64,000 nucleotides of DNA from Pseudomonas azadiae (GTDB lineage: Bacteria > Pseudomonadota > Gammaproteobacteria > Pseudomonadales > Pseudomonadaceae), in assembly GCF_019145355.1 (NCBI RefSeq), contig NZ_JAHSTY010000001.1:3547433-3611432 (forward strand), given 5' to 3'. The position numbers and the translations under genes were made by a program. Below are positions 16,685-27,370 of this stretch, one piece after another (within the stretch, counting starts at the first letter, position 1; each line of letters begins with the position of its first letter). The notes beneath the pieces were generated by a model. It made no database searches and was not told where the DNA came from. It saw only the letters and a program-made list of their open reading frames with translations.

Positions 16685-17575
16685 ATGCCGCAGTCGTTAG
16701 CCACGCGTTATCCCCTGGTGCTGGTGCCCGGCATGCTCGGCTTCGTGCGCCTGGGGCTGTTCCCGTATTGGTACGGCATCGTCCCGGCGCTGCAAGCGGG
16801 CGGGGCGCAGGTGTTTGCCGTGCAGGTCGCGCCGCTCGATTCCAGCGAGGTGCGCGGCGAGCAATTGCTGGTGCAGATCGAGCGCATTCGCCGCGAAACC
16901 GGCGCCGACAAGGTCAACCTGATCGGTCACAGCCAGGGTTCACTCACCGCCCGCTATGCGGCGGCCAAGCGCCCGGAGTGGGTAGCGTCGGTGACGTCGG
17001 TGGCCGGGCCCAACCATGGCTCGGAACTGGCCGACCATATCCACCGCCATTACCCTATCGACGGTGTGAAGGGGCGGATCATGAGCGCGTTGTTTCATCT
17101 CGTCGCCTGGGTAATGGGCGTGCTGGAAACCGGCTATCGCGGGCCGCGTTTCAAGGCGGATCTGCGAGCGTCACACCTCTCCCTGACTAGCCAGGGCGTG
17201 GCGCTGTTCAATCAGCACTATCCACAGGGGCTGCCGCAGACATGGGGCGGGCAAGGCATGGAAGAGGTCAATGGCGTGCGCTATTACTCGTGGTCCGGCA
17301 TCTTGCAGCCGGGCATCACCGACCATGGCCGCAACCTGTTCGACGGCACGCACCGCAGCTGCCGTTTGTTCGCCCGCAGCTTTGTGCGCGAAAAGGGCCA
17401 GTGCGACGGGATGGTGGGGCGCTACAGTTCACACTTGGGGAGGGTCATCGGTGACGATTACGCGCTGGATCATTTTGATATCGTCAACCAGTCCCTGGGG
17501 CTGGTGGGCAAGGGCGCGGAGCCGATCCGCTTGTTCGTGGAGCATGCGCAGAGGCTGAAGGCCGCCGGGGTTTAG
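16685..17575 (+). CDS. Triacylglycerol lipase-like alpha/beta hydrolase
   Basis: The product has 296 residues from the ATG at 16685 (GAGG 8-11 bases upstream). An upstream in-frame GTG at 16658 is possible but less likely. It belongs to Pseudomonas family I lipases: YPLVLVPGMLGF near residue 10 supplies the oxyanion hole, and the nucleophile is Ser83 in GHSQG. An acidic residue and a His in DDYALDHFD near residue 260 complete the triad. Family I.1/I.2 lipases are usually secreted with help from a foldase, but no signal peptide or lif gene is seen here, so it may act inside the cell. Confidence 0.82.
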   Translation: MPQSLATRYPLVLVPGMLGFVRLGLFPYWYGIVPALQAGGAQVFAVQVAPLDSSEVRGEQLLVQIERIRRETGADKVNLIGHSQGSLTARYAAAKRPEWVASVTSVAGPNHGSELADHIHRHYPIDGVKGRIMSALFHLVAWVMGVLETGYRGPRFKADLRASHLSLTSQGVALFNQHYPQGLPQTWGGQGMEEVNGVRYYSWSGILQPGITDHGRNLFDGTHRSCRLFARSFVREKGQCDGMVGRYSSHLGRVIGDDYALDHFDIVNQSLGLVGKGAEPIRLFVEHAQRLKAAGV

Positions 17576-17618
17576 CAGGCATACCGCGTTATCGTTCATC
17601 GCAGCGATGCGGCGATCC

Positions 17619-17696
17619 GACAAGCCAGCTCCCACAGTCGACCGTGTTCATCCTTTGGAATGGGATCAAATGTGGGAGCCGGGCTTGCCCGCGATA
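17619..17696. repeat. REP pair between convergent lipase and DMT transporter genes
   Basis: Arms CAAGCCAGCTCCCACA and TGTGGGAGCCGGGCTTG are separated by about 35 bases and placed tail to tail. Confidence 0.8.
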
Positions 17697-17704
17697 GCGA
17701 TCGA

Positions 17705-18592
17705 TCAGACAACACTGACCTTCCTGCGCACCGGCGTCGTCCAACGCTCCGACAAAACCACCCCACCCAACGTCAGCAAGCCGCCCACCAGGTGATACAG
17801 CGCCAGCGCTTCCTTCAACACCACCGCGGCAATCAGCGCGGTGAGCAACGGCAGCAGATTGAAAAACAGCGTAGTGCGGCTCGGCCCCAGGGTCTTCACC
17901 GAATGCATCCACGCCAGTGGCGCGAGCATCGAGGCCAGCAGGCACGCGTACAGCACCAGCGGGATATTCGCCCAGCCCAGGCCTGCCTTGGCCGAGAACA
18001 GGAACAGCGGAAACAGTACCACCACCGCCACCAGCACCTGCAGGTACAGCAACACCAGGGGCGGCAGGCGCAGCTGCCATTTTTTCAGCAGGGTGCTGTA
18101 GACCGCATAGGCCAGGGTCGCGATCAGCATCATGCCGTCGCCCAGGTTGACGCCATGCTGCAACAGCGCGCCGAGGCTGCCGGCCGACACCACCACGACC
18201 ACGCCTGAGAATGACAGCACCGCACCGGTCAACGCGCCGTAGGTCAGGCGTTGGCCGAGGCTGATGATCGCCGCCGTCAGGGCCATCAACGGCATCAGCG
18301 ACAGGATAATGCCCATGTTGGTGGCCGTGGTCAGCGTGGCGGCGTAATACGCCAGGCTCTGGTACACCGCCATGCCCAGCACGCCGAGGATGAATATCTT
18401 GCCAAGATTCGGGCGGATCAGCGCCCACTGGGCGATCACCGGTTTGATCATGAACGGCGTAAACAGCAGCGCCGCCAGCAGCCAGCGGTAAAAACCGATC
18501 TCGGCGGGGAAGATCGAACCCACGGCCAGCTTGTTGATGACGGTGTTGCCGGCCCAGATAAAAATGGCCAGCAGAGGATAAGCGTATGGCAT
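17705..18592 (-). CDS. DMT-superfamily (EamA) transporter
   Basis: The product has 295 residues with about ten membrane segments arranged as two EamA repeats. The N-terminal motif FIWAGNTVINKLAVGSI and the second-repeat AWMHSVKTLGPSRTTLFFNL are typical of RhaT/YdcZ-like exporters. The family exports metabolites and amino acids across the inner membrane. The cargo here is unknown. It is a single gene. Confidence 0.85.
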   Translation of the reverse strand: MPYAYPLLAIFIWAGNTVINKLAVGSIFPAEIGFYRWLLAALLFTPFMIKPVIAQWALIRPNLGKIFILGVLGMAVYQSLAYYAATLTTATNMGIILSLMPLMALTAAIISLGQRLTYGALTGAVLSFSGVVVVVSAGSLGALLQHGVNLGDGMMLIATLAYAVYSTLLKKWQLRLPPLVLLYLQVLVAVVVLFPLFLFSAKAGLGWANIPLVLYACLLASMLAPLAWMHSVKTLGPSRTTLFFNLLPLLTALIAAVVLKEALALYHLVGGLLTLGGVVLSERWTTPVRRKVSVV

Positions 18593-18714
18593 GGAAATCG
18601 CCGAGCAGCGTAACGGACGGGGATTATCCCCTGTCTGCGCAGGAAGGTGTAACAGGGTTTGACTACACTCTCGAAAGACCGTGCCTCTCGGCCCGGTAAC
18701 AGGGAGAAAACGCC

Positions 18715-19017
18715 ATGAAGATGCTGCGAACCGCGCTGTTTATGATGGGCCTGCTGCTGTGTTCCCAAGGCTTTGCCGCCACCGCCCAGCAAAACAAAAT
18801 GACCACCTGCAACGCCGAGGCCACCACCAAGACGCTCAAGGGTGACGAACGCAAGGCCTTCATGAAGACCTGCCTGTCGGCCCCGGCGGCCAACGACGCC
18901 AAGACCCTGACTCCGCAGCAGCAGAAGATGAAGGATTGCAATGCCGAGGCCAAGACCAAGGCGCTGGCCGGTGATGCGCGTAAAACCTTTATGAGTACGT
19001 GCCTCAAAGGTAGCTGA
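18715..19017 (+). CDS. psiF: PsiF-family periplasmic protein
   Basis: The product has 100 residues. A signal peptide (1-22, ending GFAA) is followed by two tandem PsiF repeats of about 35 residues, each with the pattern M-x-x-C-N-A-E-A...K-x-L-x-G-D-x-R-K-x-F-M-x-x-C-L, giving paired cysteines. E. coli psiF is phosphate-starvation-inducible, but its biochemical role is unknown. A GGGAG ribosome site precedes the ATG at 18715. A REP pair follows. Confidence 0.85.
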   Translation: MKMLRTALFMMGLLLCSQGFAATAQQNKMTTCNAEATTKTLKGDERKAFMKTCLSAPAANDAKTLTPQQQKMKDCNAEAKTKALAGDARKTFMSTCLKGS

Positions 19018-19031
19018 CACCGCGAATTCCC

Positions 19032-19120
19032 TGTGGGAGCGGGCTTGCTCGCGAAAGCGGTGTGTCATTCAACACAACGGTGTCTGAACAACCGCTTTCG
19101 CGAGCAAGCCCGCTCCCACA
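19032..19120. repeat. REP pair after psiF
   Basis: Inverted arms TGTGGGAGCGGGCTTGCTCG and CGAGCAAGCCCGCTCCCACA have a spacer of about 45 bases. Confidence 0.85.
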
Positions 19121-19211
19121 TTGACGGTGTTGGCAACATGAAGACCACTCGCTTGATTCGCTCAACGCTGGCAGACTGCCCATCCTTTAACGCCGCTCGT
19201 TTTGAGGCTGT

Positions 19212-20225
19212 ATGCCAACGTTTTCTCAGCGTCATGTGTTGTTGCTGGCCAGCTACATCATCATTTTCGGCGGATTGCTGCTGGTACTGCCGCTCAAATT
19301 GTTGCCCAGCCTCTTGGCCGGCCTGCTGGTGTATGAGTTGGTCAACATGCTCACCCCGCAACTGCAACGGCTGATCGAGGGGCGCCGCGCGCGCTGGCTG
19401 GCGGTGGCCTTGCTCGGCACCCTGATCGTCAGCGTGCTGGCCTTGATCTTCGCCGGCGCCATCAGCTTCCTGCTCCACGAAGCGGAAAATCCCGGGGCTT
19501 CCCTCGACAAATTCATGGGCGTGGTCGACCGCGCACGCGGCCAGTTGCCGCCGTTCCTTGATGCCTACCTGCCCGCCAGCGCCGCTGAATTCCGTGTGGC
19601 CATCGGCGACTGGCTGAGCAAGCACCTGAGCGAACTGCAACTGGTCGGCAAAGACGCCGCGCACATGTTCGTCACCCTGCTGATCGGCATGGTGCTCGGC
19701 GCCATCATCGCCCTGCAACGTGTGCCCGACCTGACCAAGCGCAAACCCCTGGCCGCCGCGTTGTTCGACCGCCTGCACCTGCTGGTCCAGGCGTTTCGCA
19801 ACATCGTCTTCGCCCAAATCAAAATCGCCGCGCTCAACACCGCCTTCACCGCCGTGTTCCTCGCCGTGGTACTGCCGCTGTGCGGGATCCACCTGCCGCT
19901 GACCAAAACCCTGATCGTCCTCACCTTCCTCCTGGGCCTGCTGCCGGTGATCGGCAACCTGATGTCCAACACCCTGATCACCATCGTCGCGCTGTCGCTG
20001 TCGATCTGGGTGGCGGTGGCGGCGTTGGGGTATCTGATCGTGATCCACAAGGTTGAATACTTCCTCAACGCACGGATCGTGGGCGGGCAAATCAGCGCCA
20101 AGTCGTGGGAATTGTTGTTGGCGATGCTGGTGTTTGAAGCGGCATTTGGATTGCCGGGGGTGGTGGCGGGGCCGATTTATTATGCGTATCTCAAGAGCGA
20201 GTTGAAGCTTGGCGGGATGGTGTGA
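19212..20225 (+). CDS. AI-2E-family transporter
   Basis: The product has 337 residues. Its hydrophobic profile fits eight membrane segments, and the C-terminal half carries the family pattern LIVLTFLLGLLPVIGNLMSNTLI and the late KVEYFLNARIVGGQI motif. Family members include TqsA-like exporters and Na+/H+ antiporters, so autoinducer-2 transport cannot be assumed. It starts at ATG 19212, shortly after the REP pair. The next plus-strand gene lies 58 bases downstream and may be co-transcribed. Confidence 0.85.
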   Translation: MPTFSQRHVLLLASYIIIFGGLLLVLPLKLLPSLLAGLLVYELVNMLTPQLQRLIEGRRARWLAVALLGTLIVSVLALIFAGAISFLLHEAENPGASLDKFMGVVDRARGQLPPFLDAYLPASAAEFRVAIGDWLSKHLSELQLVGKDAAHMFVTLLIGMVLGAIIALQRVPDLTKRKPLAAALFDRLHLLVQAFRNIVFAQIKIAALNTAFTAVFLAVVLPLCGIHLPLTKTLIVLTFLLGLLPVIGNLMSNTLITIVALSLSIWVAVAALGYLIVIHKVEYFLNARIVGGQISAKSWELLLAMLVFEAAFGLPGVVAGPIYYAYLKSELKLGGMV

Positions 20226-20283
20226 TGCTGACTGAAGCGCTTTCGCTTCGTGGACTTTAAAGGGAATTAGAGGGAAGTAAGCG

Positions 20284-20862
20284 GTGACCGACGATCTCTA
20301 CGCTCCGCCGACGGCGGAGTTGACCGACGTGCTAAGGACATCGTCCGAGTTCTATGTGATTTCCAAAAGGAAGCTGCTGATCCTCGGCCTGCTCAGTTTT
20401 GGGCTGTATACCTATGTTTGGGCGTATAAAAACTGGAGTTTGTACAAGAAAATTAATCAGGTAGATATCTGGCCTTTGGCGCGCGCCTTTTTCTTCATTT
20501 TCTTTATGCATCAGCTGTACCGCCGTGCAGATGATCGCGTTGCCCGCAGCGGTCGAAAGTTCGATTTTGACTTCGAGCAGTGGGCAACGGTTTTCGTCGT
20601 GGTGACCGTAGGCGCGAATCTTTTCGACGCCGCCGCTGGGCGGATCGATAGTTTGCATGCCTACAAAAATTTGTCGCTGCTGGGGACACCGGTGTGCGCT
20701 TACATCCTTTCGCAATGCCAGGGCATGATCAACTTCGCAGCGGGAGATCCCGAGGGGCAAAGCAATGATCGCTTCACTCCGTGGAATTACTTGGTAATCG
20801 TGCCGGGTGTCGTCTTGTGGTGCCTGACGTTTCTGGGACTCTGGGCGATTTATCACGGTTAA
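20284..20862 (+). CDS. Small polytopic membrane protein of unknown function
   Basis: The product has 192 residues from a GTG start at 20284 with a GGGAAG-type ribosome site. About four membrane segments are visible, the first in KLLILGLLSFGLYTYVWAYKNW. This aromatic N-terminal pattern resembles DUF4234-type membrane proteins, but the likeness is weak. Its GC content is lower than that of its neighbours, which may mean lateral origin. No catalytic motif is seen. Confidence 0.65.
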   Translation: MTDDLYAPPTAELTDVLRTSSEFYVISKRKLLILGLLSFGLYTYVWAYKNWSLYKKINQVDIWPLARAFFFIFFMHQLYRRADDRVARSGRKFDFDFEQWATVFVVVTVGANLFDAAAGRIDSLHAYKNLSLLGTPVCAYILSQCQGMINFAAGDPEGQSNDRFTPWNYLVIVPGVVLWCLTFLGLWAIYHG

Positions 20863-20874
20863 TCAGCCTTGCGG

Positions 20875-20898
20875 CAGGGCGACTGAAAAGCCGCCCTG
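20875..20898. terminator. Hairpin between convergent genes
   Basis: CAGGGCG and CGCCCTG form a strong stem with a 10-base loop between the ends of two convergent genes. There is no T run, so rho-independent termination is uncertain. Confidence 0.4.
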
Positions 20899-20905
20899 TC
20901 CCCGC

Positions 20906-21175
20906 TTAGGCCGCTTGCGGACTTAGCCTGCGGCCAATCACATCCATCAAATCGCACCCATCCCGCAACGGGATGGCCAGCAGTTGTGCGAAGTCGTGGA
21001 GTACGACGGCGTCGCTGCTGAGTTCTTCTCGAAAGGCGATGTTTTCCAGTAACTGAGTCACCGCGCGAATGCGGTAGGCAGCGGCGTCGAGAAGGACGTC
21101 GAGTGGGGCTTGGGTATCGATGGTTAAAGCGGGGATGGTGCAGTCGTGGCCGGTTAGGGGCATGTAGCGATTCAT
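20906..21175 (-). CDS. Small DUF3077/DUF6124-like protein with structured leader
   Basis: The product has 89 residues and no signal or membrane segment. It resembles the small helical proteins that occur in many copies in pseudomonads: a hydrophobic N-terminal strand (PALTID), then LDVLLDAAAYRIRAVTQLLENI and a C-terminal helix with VVLHDFAQLLAIPL. The function is unknown. The ATG at 21175 has its Shine-Dalgarno (CGGAG) in a small hairpin. The preceding 130 bases form a leader shared with the paralogue at 45428. Confidence 0.72.
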   Translation of the reverse strand: MNRYMPLTGHDCTIPALTIDTQAPLDVLLDAAAYRIRAVTQLLENIAFREELSSDAVVLHDFAQLLAIPLRDGCDLMDVIGRRLSPQAA

Positions 21176-21312
21176 AAGTGAAACTCCGTAGTTCAAAAGG
21201 AGCTCCCACTCGATTGTCGCCAAACAATAGGGTGGCAGCTGTACGCAGGTTGGCGAACCGGAACCACGGAACCGGCAGACCCGAAGGTCTCCCGCGCACA
21301 GCTACCATAGAC
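21176..21312 (-). promoter_or_regulatory. Structured 5' leader (copy A) of a DUF3077/DUF6124-like gene
   Basis: Read on the minus strand, the leader has: stem P1 CTGTGCGC (21301-21294) with GCGTACAG (21246-21239); hairpin P2 AGACC-UUCG-GGTCT (21290-21277); a CCGG/CCGG element (21275-21258); stem P4 AGCTGCCAC/GTGGGAGCT (21240-21232 and 21209-21201) enclosing hairpin ATTGT/ACAAT (21228-21213); and hairpin P5 AACT/AGTT (21193-21182) that holds the Shine-Dalgarno. The same order and spacing recur at 45287-45427 with compensatory changes. This is a likely cis-acting RNA of unknown ligand. Confidence 0.7.
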
Positions 21313-21328
21313 GCAGCTTTGCGGGTAC

Positions 21329-21359
21329 AAAAATGCCTGCCAACGAAGCAGACATTTTT
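21329..21359. terminator. Terminator-like hairpin upstream of leader A
   Basis: AAAAATG-C-CTGC (21329-21340) pairs with GCAG-A-CATTTTT (21348-21359) around a 7-base loop, with T runs on both strands. It lies just 5' of leader A and could insulate it, or it may be a REP-like relic. Confidence 0.5.
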
Positions 21360-21495
21360 GAATGTGGTTTCAGGTCGCCAAACCTGATCGCCATGAGGGC
21401 GACGGCCGGACTATAAGCTTCATCATGGAAATCGTGCAAGGAGCAGGGCGGCTTGGTTACAACATTCCACCGCAGGTTTTGTGCAGGCAGGTTTT

Positions 21496-21540
21496 GGGGC
21501 TGCTGCGCAGCCCAACGGGAGCAAGCTCCCTCGCCACAAG
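21496..21540. repeat. REP element of a third type
   Basis: Two adjacent palindromes, GGGGCTGctgcgCAGCCC and GGGAGCaaGCTCCC, end in CTCGCCACAAGG. This is a common P. fluorescens intergenic element, different from the two REP families elsewhere in the window. Confidence 0.6.
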
Positions 21541-21583
21541 GGGGGCGGTGGCGACTCGGGATTGGGGGTACACAGGTCAAAAA

Positions 21584-21672
21584 TGTGGGAGCTGGCTTGC
21601 CTGCGAATGCGGTGGATCAGTCAGAGCAATATTGACTGACACTCCGCGTTCGCAGGCAAGCCAGCTCCCACA
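21584..21672. repeat. REP pair upstream of the end of the Hsp70-like gene
   Basis: Inverted arms TGTGGGAGCTGGCTTGCCTG and CAGGCAAGCCAGCTCCCACA have a spacer of about 45 bases. Confidence 0.85.
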
Positions 21673-21693
21673 TTGATTTATGGTGTCTGGAAG

Positions 21694-22962
21694 TCAGCAG
21701 CCGTACCGCTTGCTCGCCTCAATCGCCAAGCCACTGCCAATGCTGCCAAAAATATTCCCTTCCACATGCCGCGCATTCGGCAGCATCGCCGAGATGCTGT
21801 GGCGCAGCGCCGGGATGCCGCTGGAGCCGCCGGTAAAGAACACGGTGTCCACTTGCGCGACGCTCACCGAAGCGTCAGTGAGCAACTGCGTAACACTGCC
21901 GCGCACGCGCTCCAGCAGGTTTTCGATGGACGACTCGAACAGTGCCCGCGTGAGGTCAACGCTCAGGCCCGGTTCCACGCGGTCGAGCGGCACATGGCGG
22001 CTGTCGGCGTGGGTCAGTTGGATTTTGGTCTCTTCCACTTCCATCGCCAGCCAGTGACCGGCGCGCTGTTCGATCAGCTTGAACAGGCGGTCGATGCCGC
22101 CGGTGTCTTCGATGTCGTAGCGCATGCTGCCCAGGGCCAGCTGGGATTTCTGTGAGTACACCGAGTTGATCGTATGCCAGGTGGCGAGGTTCATGTGGTG
22201 GCTGGTGGGCATGTAGGCGCCGCTTTTCATGCGGCTGCCATAGCCGAACAACGGCATCATGCCAGCGAGGGAAAGCTGTTTGTCGAAGTCGGTACCGCCG
22301 ATGTGCACGCCGCCAGTGGCGAGGATGTCGTCCTGGCGGTTGTCGTTGTGGCGACGATCCGGCGACAGGCGCACCAGCGAGAAGTCGGAGGTACCCCCGC
22401 CGATGTCGACGATCAGTACCAGCTCTTCCTTGGCGATGGTGGACTCGTAGTCGAAGGCTGCGGCAATCGGCTCGTACTGGAATGAGATGTCCTTGAAGCC
22501 GATCTTGCGCGCCACATCCACCAGGGTGTTTTCGGCTTCCTGGTCGGCCATCGGGTCGTCATCGACGAAAAACACCGGACGGCCCAGCACCACTTCTTCG
22601 AATTCACGGCCGGCGGTGGCTTCGGCGCGGCTCTTGAGCTGGCCGATAAACAGCGCCAGCAAGTCGGTGAACGGCATCGCGGTGCCGAGCACGCTGGTGT
22701 CATGCTTGATCAGCTTGGAACCCAACAGGCTCTTGAGCGAGCGCATCAAGCGGCCTTCGTAGTTCTCCAGGTACTCGTGCAGCGCCAGGCGGCCGTACAC
22801 CGGGCGGCGCTCTTCGAAGTTGAAGAACACCACCGACGGCAGGGTGATTTTGTCGTCCTCCAGCGCAATAAGCGTTTCCATGCCGGGACGGATCCAGCCG
22901 ACGGTGGAGTTGGACGTGCCGAAGTCGATACCGCAGGCACGGGCTGGGGATGGGTTTTCCAT
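21694..22962 (-). CDS. Hsp70-family chaperone (YegD-like)
   Basis: The product has 422 residues from ATG 22962, so it has the actin-like ATPase domain but lacks the full DnaK substrate-binding domain. Phosphate-1 (GIDFGTSNSTVGW) lies at about 11-23, phosphate-2 (DIGGGTSDFS) near residue 200, and the adenosine motif (FFTGGSSGIPALR) near residue 380. YegD-type proteins are DnaK relatives of unclear clientage. It is divergent from cbpA, a J-domain gene only 238 bases away, which could supply its co-chaperone. An in-frame ATG 24 codons upstream gives a basic tail absent from relatives. Confidence 0.88.
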   Translation of the reverse strand: MENPSPARACGIDFGTSNSTVGWIRPGMETLIALEDDKITLPSVVFFNFEERRPVYGRLALHEYLENYEGRLMRSLKSLLGSKLIKHDTSVLGTAMPFTDLLALFIGQLKSRAEATAGREFEEVVLGRPVFFVDDDPMADQEAENTLVDVARKIGFKDISFQYEPIAAAFDYESTIAKEELVLIVDIGGGTSDFSLVRLSPDRRHNDNRQDDILATGGVHIGGTDFDKQLSLAGMMPLFGYGSRMKSGAYMPTSHHMNLATWHTINSVYSQKSQLALGSMRYDIEDTGGIDRLFKLIEQRAGHWLAMEVEETKIQLTHADSRHVPLDRVEPGLSVDLTRALFESSIENLLERVRGSVTQLLTDASVSVAQVDTVFFTGGSSGIPALRHSISAMLPNARHVEGNIFGSIGSGLAIEASKRYGC

Positions 22963-23200
22963 GACAATCAGGTTCCGGTTGAAAAACGGCCGCGCAGTGT
23001 ATGTCAGTCGAAGGCGGATGCGTAGGCCGACCATCCGTTAAATCATGCTTGAATCCTGGGGATTTGCCCCCACATCTGCTGCATACGGCAAGTGCCGATC
23101 ACACTTTGACGCCCCCCGGCCCCAAGACTCGACACGTGCAGACCAGCGCACCTTGGGCCCGCGAGCGGTGCGATCTCGATTAAAGGATGGTGAAACCCCG

Positions 23201-24139
23201 ATGGATTTCAAAGACTACTACAAGATACTTGGCGTCGAGCCTTCGGCTGACGACAAGGAAATCAAGGCGGCCTACCGCAAGCTGGCGCGCAAGTACCACC
23301 CGGACGTCAGCAAGGAAAAAGACGCCGAAGCCAAGTTCAAGGACGCGTCCGAAGCCTATGAGGCGCTCAAGAGCGCCGACAAGCGCGCCGAATACGACGA
23401 GCTGCGCAAATACGGCCAGCATGGCCAGCCGTTCCAGGGGCCACCGGGCTGGCAGAGCCGTGGCGGCTTTGGCGGCGGCGCGGGCACCGAGGACTTCTCG
23501 GACTTTTTCAGCTCGATCTTCGGCAACCGCAGCGATGCCTTTGGCGGCGGCCAGCGCCGTCCTGCCGGGCGCAAGGGCCAGGACGTGGAGATGCAACTGA
23601 CCGTGTCCCTGGAAGAGACGCTGTCCACCGAGTCCAAGCAGATCAGCTTCCAGGTGCCGCAATACGACCCCTCGGGCCGGCACGTGAGCAACACCACCAA
23701 GAGCCTGAACGTGAAGATCCCCGCCGGCGTGGCCGACGGCGAGCGCATTCGCCTCAAGGCGCAGGGCGCGCCGGGTATCGGCGGCGGGGCCAATGGCGAC
23801 CTCTACCTGATCATCAAGTTTGCCCCGCACCCTAAATTTGAAGTGGACGGTGAAAACCTGATCATCAACCTGCCCCTGGCGCCGTGGGAATTGGCGTTGG
23901 GCACGGAAGTGGCGGTGCCGACCCTCACCGGCAGGATCAACCTCAAGGTGCCGGCCGGCAGCCAGAACGGTCAGCGTATGCGCGCCAAGGGCCACGGGTT
24001 GCTGAACAAGGCCGGGCAGCGCGGCTTCCTGTACATCCAGCTCAAGGCCGTGATGCCCAAGCAGGCCGACGATGAAACGCTCGCGCTGTGGCAGGAACTG
24101 GCAAAAAAGGCCGCGTTCAACCCGCGCGAAAATTTCTGA
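23201..24139 (+). CDS. cbpA: J-domain co-chaperone CbpA (DnaJ class)
   Basis: The product has 312 residues. The J-domain (1-65) holds His33-Pro-Asp35, needed to stimulate Hsp70 ATPase. A Gly/Phe-rich linker follows (about 78-125), then two C-terminal beta domains without the DnaJ zinc finger, which is the CbpA architecture. Pseudomonas and E. coli CbpA also bind curved DNA. Start 23201 is chosen because it gives [12 protein letters not shown]; the frame stays open upstream. No cbpM gene follows. Confidence 0.93.
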   Translation: MDFKDYYKILGVEPSADDKEIKAAYRKLARKYHPDVSKEKDAEAKFKDASEAYEALKSADKRAEYDELRKYGQHGQPFQGPPGWQSRGGFGGGAGTEDFSDFFSSIFGNRSDAFGGGQRRPAGRKGQDVEMQLTVSLEETLSTESKQISFQVPQYDPSGRHVSNTTKSLNVKIPAGVADGERIRLKAQGAPGIGGGANGDLYLIIKFAPHPKFEVDGENLIINLPLAPWELALGTEVAVPTLTGRINLKVPAGSQNGQRMRAKGHGLLNKAGQRGFLYIQLKAVMPKQADDETLALWQELAKKAAFNPRENF

Positions 24140-24143
24140 ACCA

Positions 24144-24180
24144 GGCGTTTGCCGGCGGAAAGCGGCGTACCCACAAACGC
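24144..24180. terminator. Hairpin between convergent cbpA and ureC
   Basis: GGCGTTTG and CAAACGCC form an 8-base-pair stem with a GC-rich loop between the two gene ends. No T run is present, so termination is uncertain. Confidence 0.35.
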
Positions 24181-24186
24181 CGCGGC

Positions 24187-25887
24187 TTAGAACAGAAAAT
24201 AGCGCTGCGCCATCGGTAGTACATCCGCCGGCTCACACCACAGCAGCACGCCGTCGGCCTTGACCTGATAGGTTTGTGGGTCGACTTCAATGTCCGGCAG
24301 GTAGTCGTTGTGGATCAAGTCGGTTTTCTGCACGTCGCGGCAACCCTTGACCACGGCGATCTGCTTTTTCAAGCCCAGGGCCTCGGGCAGGCCGGCGTCC
24401 TGGGCGGCCTGGCTGATAAAGGTCAGGCTGGTGGCGTGCAGCGAGCTGCCGAAGCTGGCGAACATGGGGCGGTAGTGCACCGGTTGCGGGGTGGGAATCG
24501 ACGCGTTGGCGTCGCCCATCAGGCTTGAAGCAATCGCGCCGCCCTTGAGGATCAACGTAGGTTTGACGCCGAAGAAGGCCGGGCGCCACAGCACCAGGTC
24601 GGCCCATTTGCCGACTTCGATGGAGCCGACGATATGGCTGACGCCGTGGGTGATCGCCGGGTTAATGGTGTACTTGGCGATGTAGCGCTTGATGCGGAAA
24701 TTGTCGTTGCCCGCGCCGTCGCCGGGCAGGGCGCCGCGCTGGCGTTTCATCTTGTCGGCGGTTTGCCAGGTGCGCGTGATCACCTCGCCGACGCGGCCCA
24801 TGGCCTGGCTGTCGGAGCTGATCATCGAGAACGCGCCAAGGTCATGCAGGATGTCTTCGGCGGCGATGGTCTCGCGGCGGATACGGCTTTCAGCGAAGGC
24901 CACGTCTTCGGCGATGCTCGGGTCCAAATGGTGACAGACCATCAACATGTCGAGGTGTTCGTCGATGGTGTTGCGGGTGAACGGCCGCGTCGGGTTGGTC
25001 GAGCTGGGCAGCACATTGGGCAAGCCACAGGCCTTGATGATGTCCGGCGCATGGCCGCCACCGGCGCCTTCGGTGTGGTAGGTGTGAATGGTGCGGCCCT
25101 TGAGCGCGGCGAGGGTGGTTTCGACGAAGCCGGATTCGTTGAGGGTGTCGCTGTGGATCGCCACCTGCACGTCATATTCATCGGCAACGCTCAGGCAATT
25201 GTCGATGCTGGCCGGTGTGGTGCCCCAGTCCTCGTGCAGCTTCAAACCGATGGCGCCGGCCTTGACCTGTTCGATCAACGGCTCGGGCAAACTGGCGTTG
25301 CCCTTGCCAGTGAAACCGATGTTCATCGGGAACGAATCGCTGGCCTGGAGCATGCGCGCCAGGTGCCACGGGCCCGAGGTGCAGGTGGTGGCGTTGGTGC
25401 CGGTCGCCGGGCCGGTGCCACCGCCGATCATGGTGGTGACGCCGCTGGTCAGCGCTTCTTCGATCTGTTGCGGGCAGATGAAATGCACGTGGCTGTCGAT
25501 GCCGCCGGCGGTGAGGATCATGCCTTCGCCGGCGATCACTTCGGTGCTGGCGCCGATGGCCATGGTCACGCCGGGCTGGATGTCCGGGTTGCCGGCCTTG
25601 CCGATGGCGTGGATGCGGCCGTTCTTGAGGCCGACGTCGGCCTTGACGATGCCCCAATGGTCGATGATCAGCGCGTTGGTGATCAGGGTGTCGACCACTT
25701 CATGGGCGAGCAGTTGGCTCTGGCCCTGACCATCGCGGATGACCTTGCCGCCGCCGAACTTGACCTCTTCGCCATAGACGGTGAAGTCCTGTTCGACTTC
25801 CAGGAACAGCTCGGTGTCGGCCAGGCGGACCTTGTCACCGACGGTGGGGCCGTACATGTCGGCGTAGGCTTGGCGGCTGATTTTCAT
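24187..25887 (-). CDS. ureC: Urease alpha subunit
   Basis: The product has 566 residues, the normal length. Nickel ligands HVHF (near 134), the carbamylated lysine Lys216 (GLKLHEDWG) and the flap region [22 protein letters not shown] (near 317-338), with the catalytic His, are all present. It hydrolyses urea to ammonia and carbamate in the cytoplasm as (UreABC)3. It is the last gene of the urt-ure series and is split from ureB by a REP pair. Confidence 0.97.
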   Translation of the reverse strand: MKISRQAYADMYGPTVGDKVRLADTELFLEVEQDFTVYGEEVKFGGGKVIRDGQGQSQLLAHEVVDTLITNALIIDHWGIVKADVGLKNGRIHAIGKAGNPDIQPGVTMAIGASTEVIAGEGMILTAGGIDSHVHFICPQQIEEALTSGVTTMIGGGTGPATGTNATTCTSGPWHLARMLQASDSFPMNIGFTGKGNASLPEPLIEQVKAGAIGLKLHEDWGTTPASIDNCLSVADEYDVQVAIHSDTLNESGFVETTLAALKGRTIHTYHTEGAGGGHAPDIIKACGLPNVLPSSTNPTRPFTRNTIDEHLDMLMVCHHLDPSIAEDVAFAESRIRRETIAAEDILHDLGAFSMISSDSQAMGRVGEVITRTWQTADKMKRQRGALPGDGAGNDNFRIKRYIAKYTINPAITHGVSHIVGSIEVGKWADLVLWRPAFFGVKPTLILKGGAIASSLMGDANASIPTPQPVHYRPMFASFGSSLHATSLTFISQAAQDAGLPEALGLKKQIAVVKGCRDVQKTDLIHNDYLPDIEVDPQTYQVKADGVLLWCEPADVLPMAQRYFLF

Positions 25888-25928
25888 GTCTGTGAGCTCT
25901 GAGAAATTGTGTTGAATGTGAGATCGCT

Positions 25929-26000
25929 ATCGCAGGCAAGCCAGCTCCCACATTTTGAGCTGCGAATACAGTCAAAATGTGGGAGCTGGCTTGCCTGCGA
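25929..26000. repeat. REP pair between ureB and ureC
   Basis: Arms ATCGCAGGCAAGCCAGCTCCC and GGGAGCTGGCTTGCCTGCGA are separated by about 20 bases, tail to tail. They lie inside the urease operon. Confidence 0.85.
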
Positions 26001-26007
26001 AGAGGCC

Positions 26008-27361
<1,354 letters not shown>

Positions 27362-27370
27362 GGCGGCGCC

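Noticed and set aside
20859..21308. A 149-codon protein reading through leader A
   Set aside because: The frame runs through RNA-like palindromes in a frame different from the small gene. Pairing-preserving changes between the two copies favour RNA over protein.
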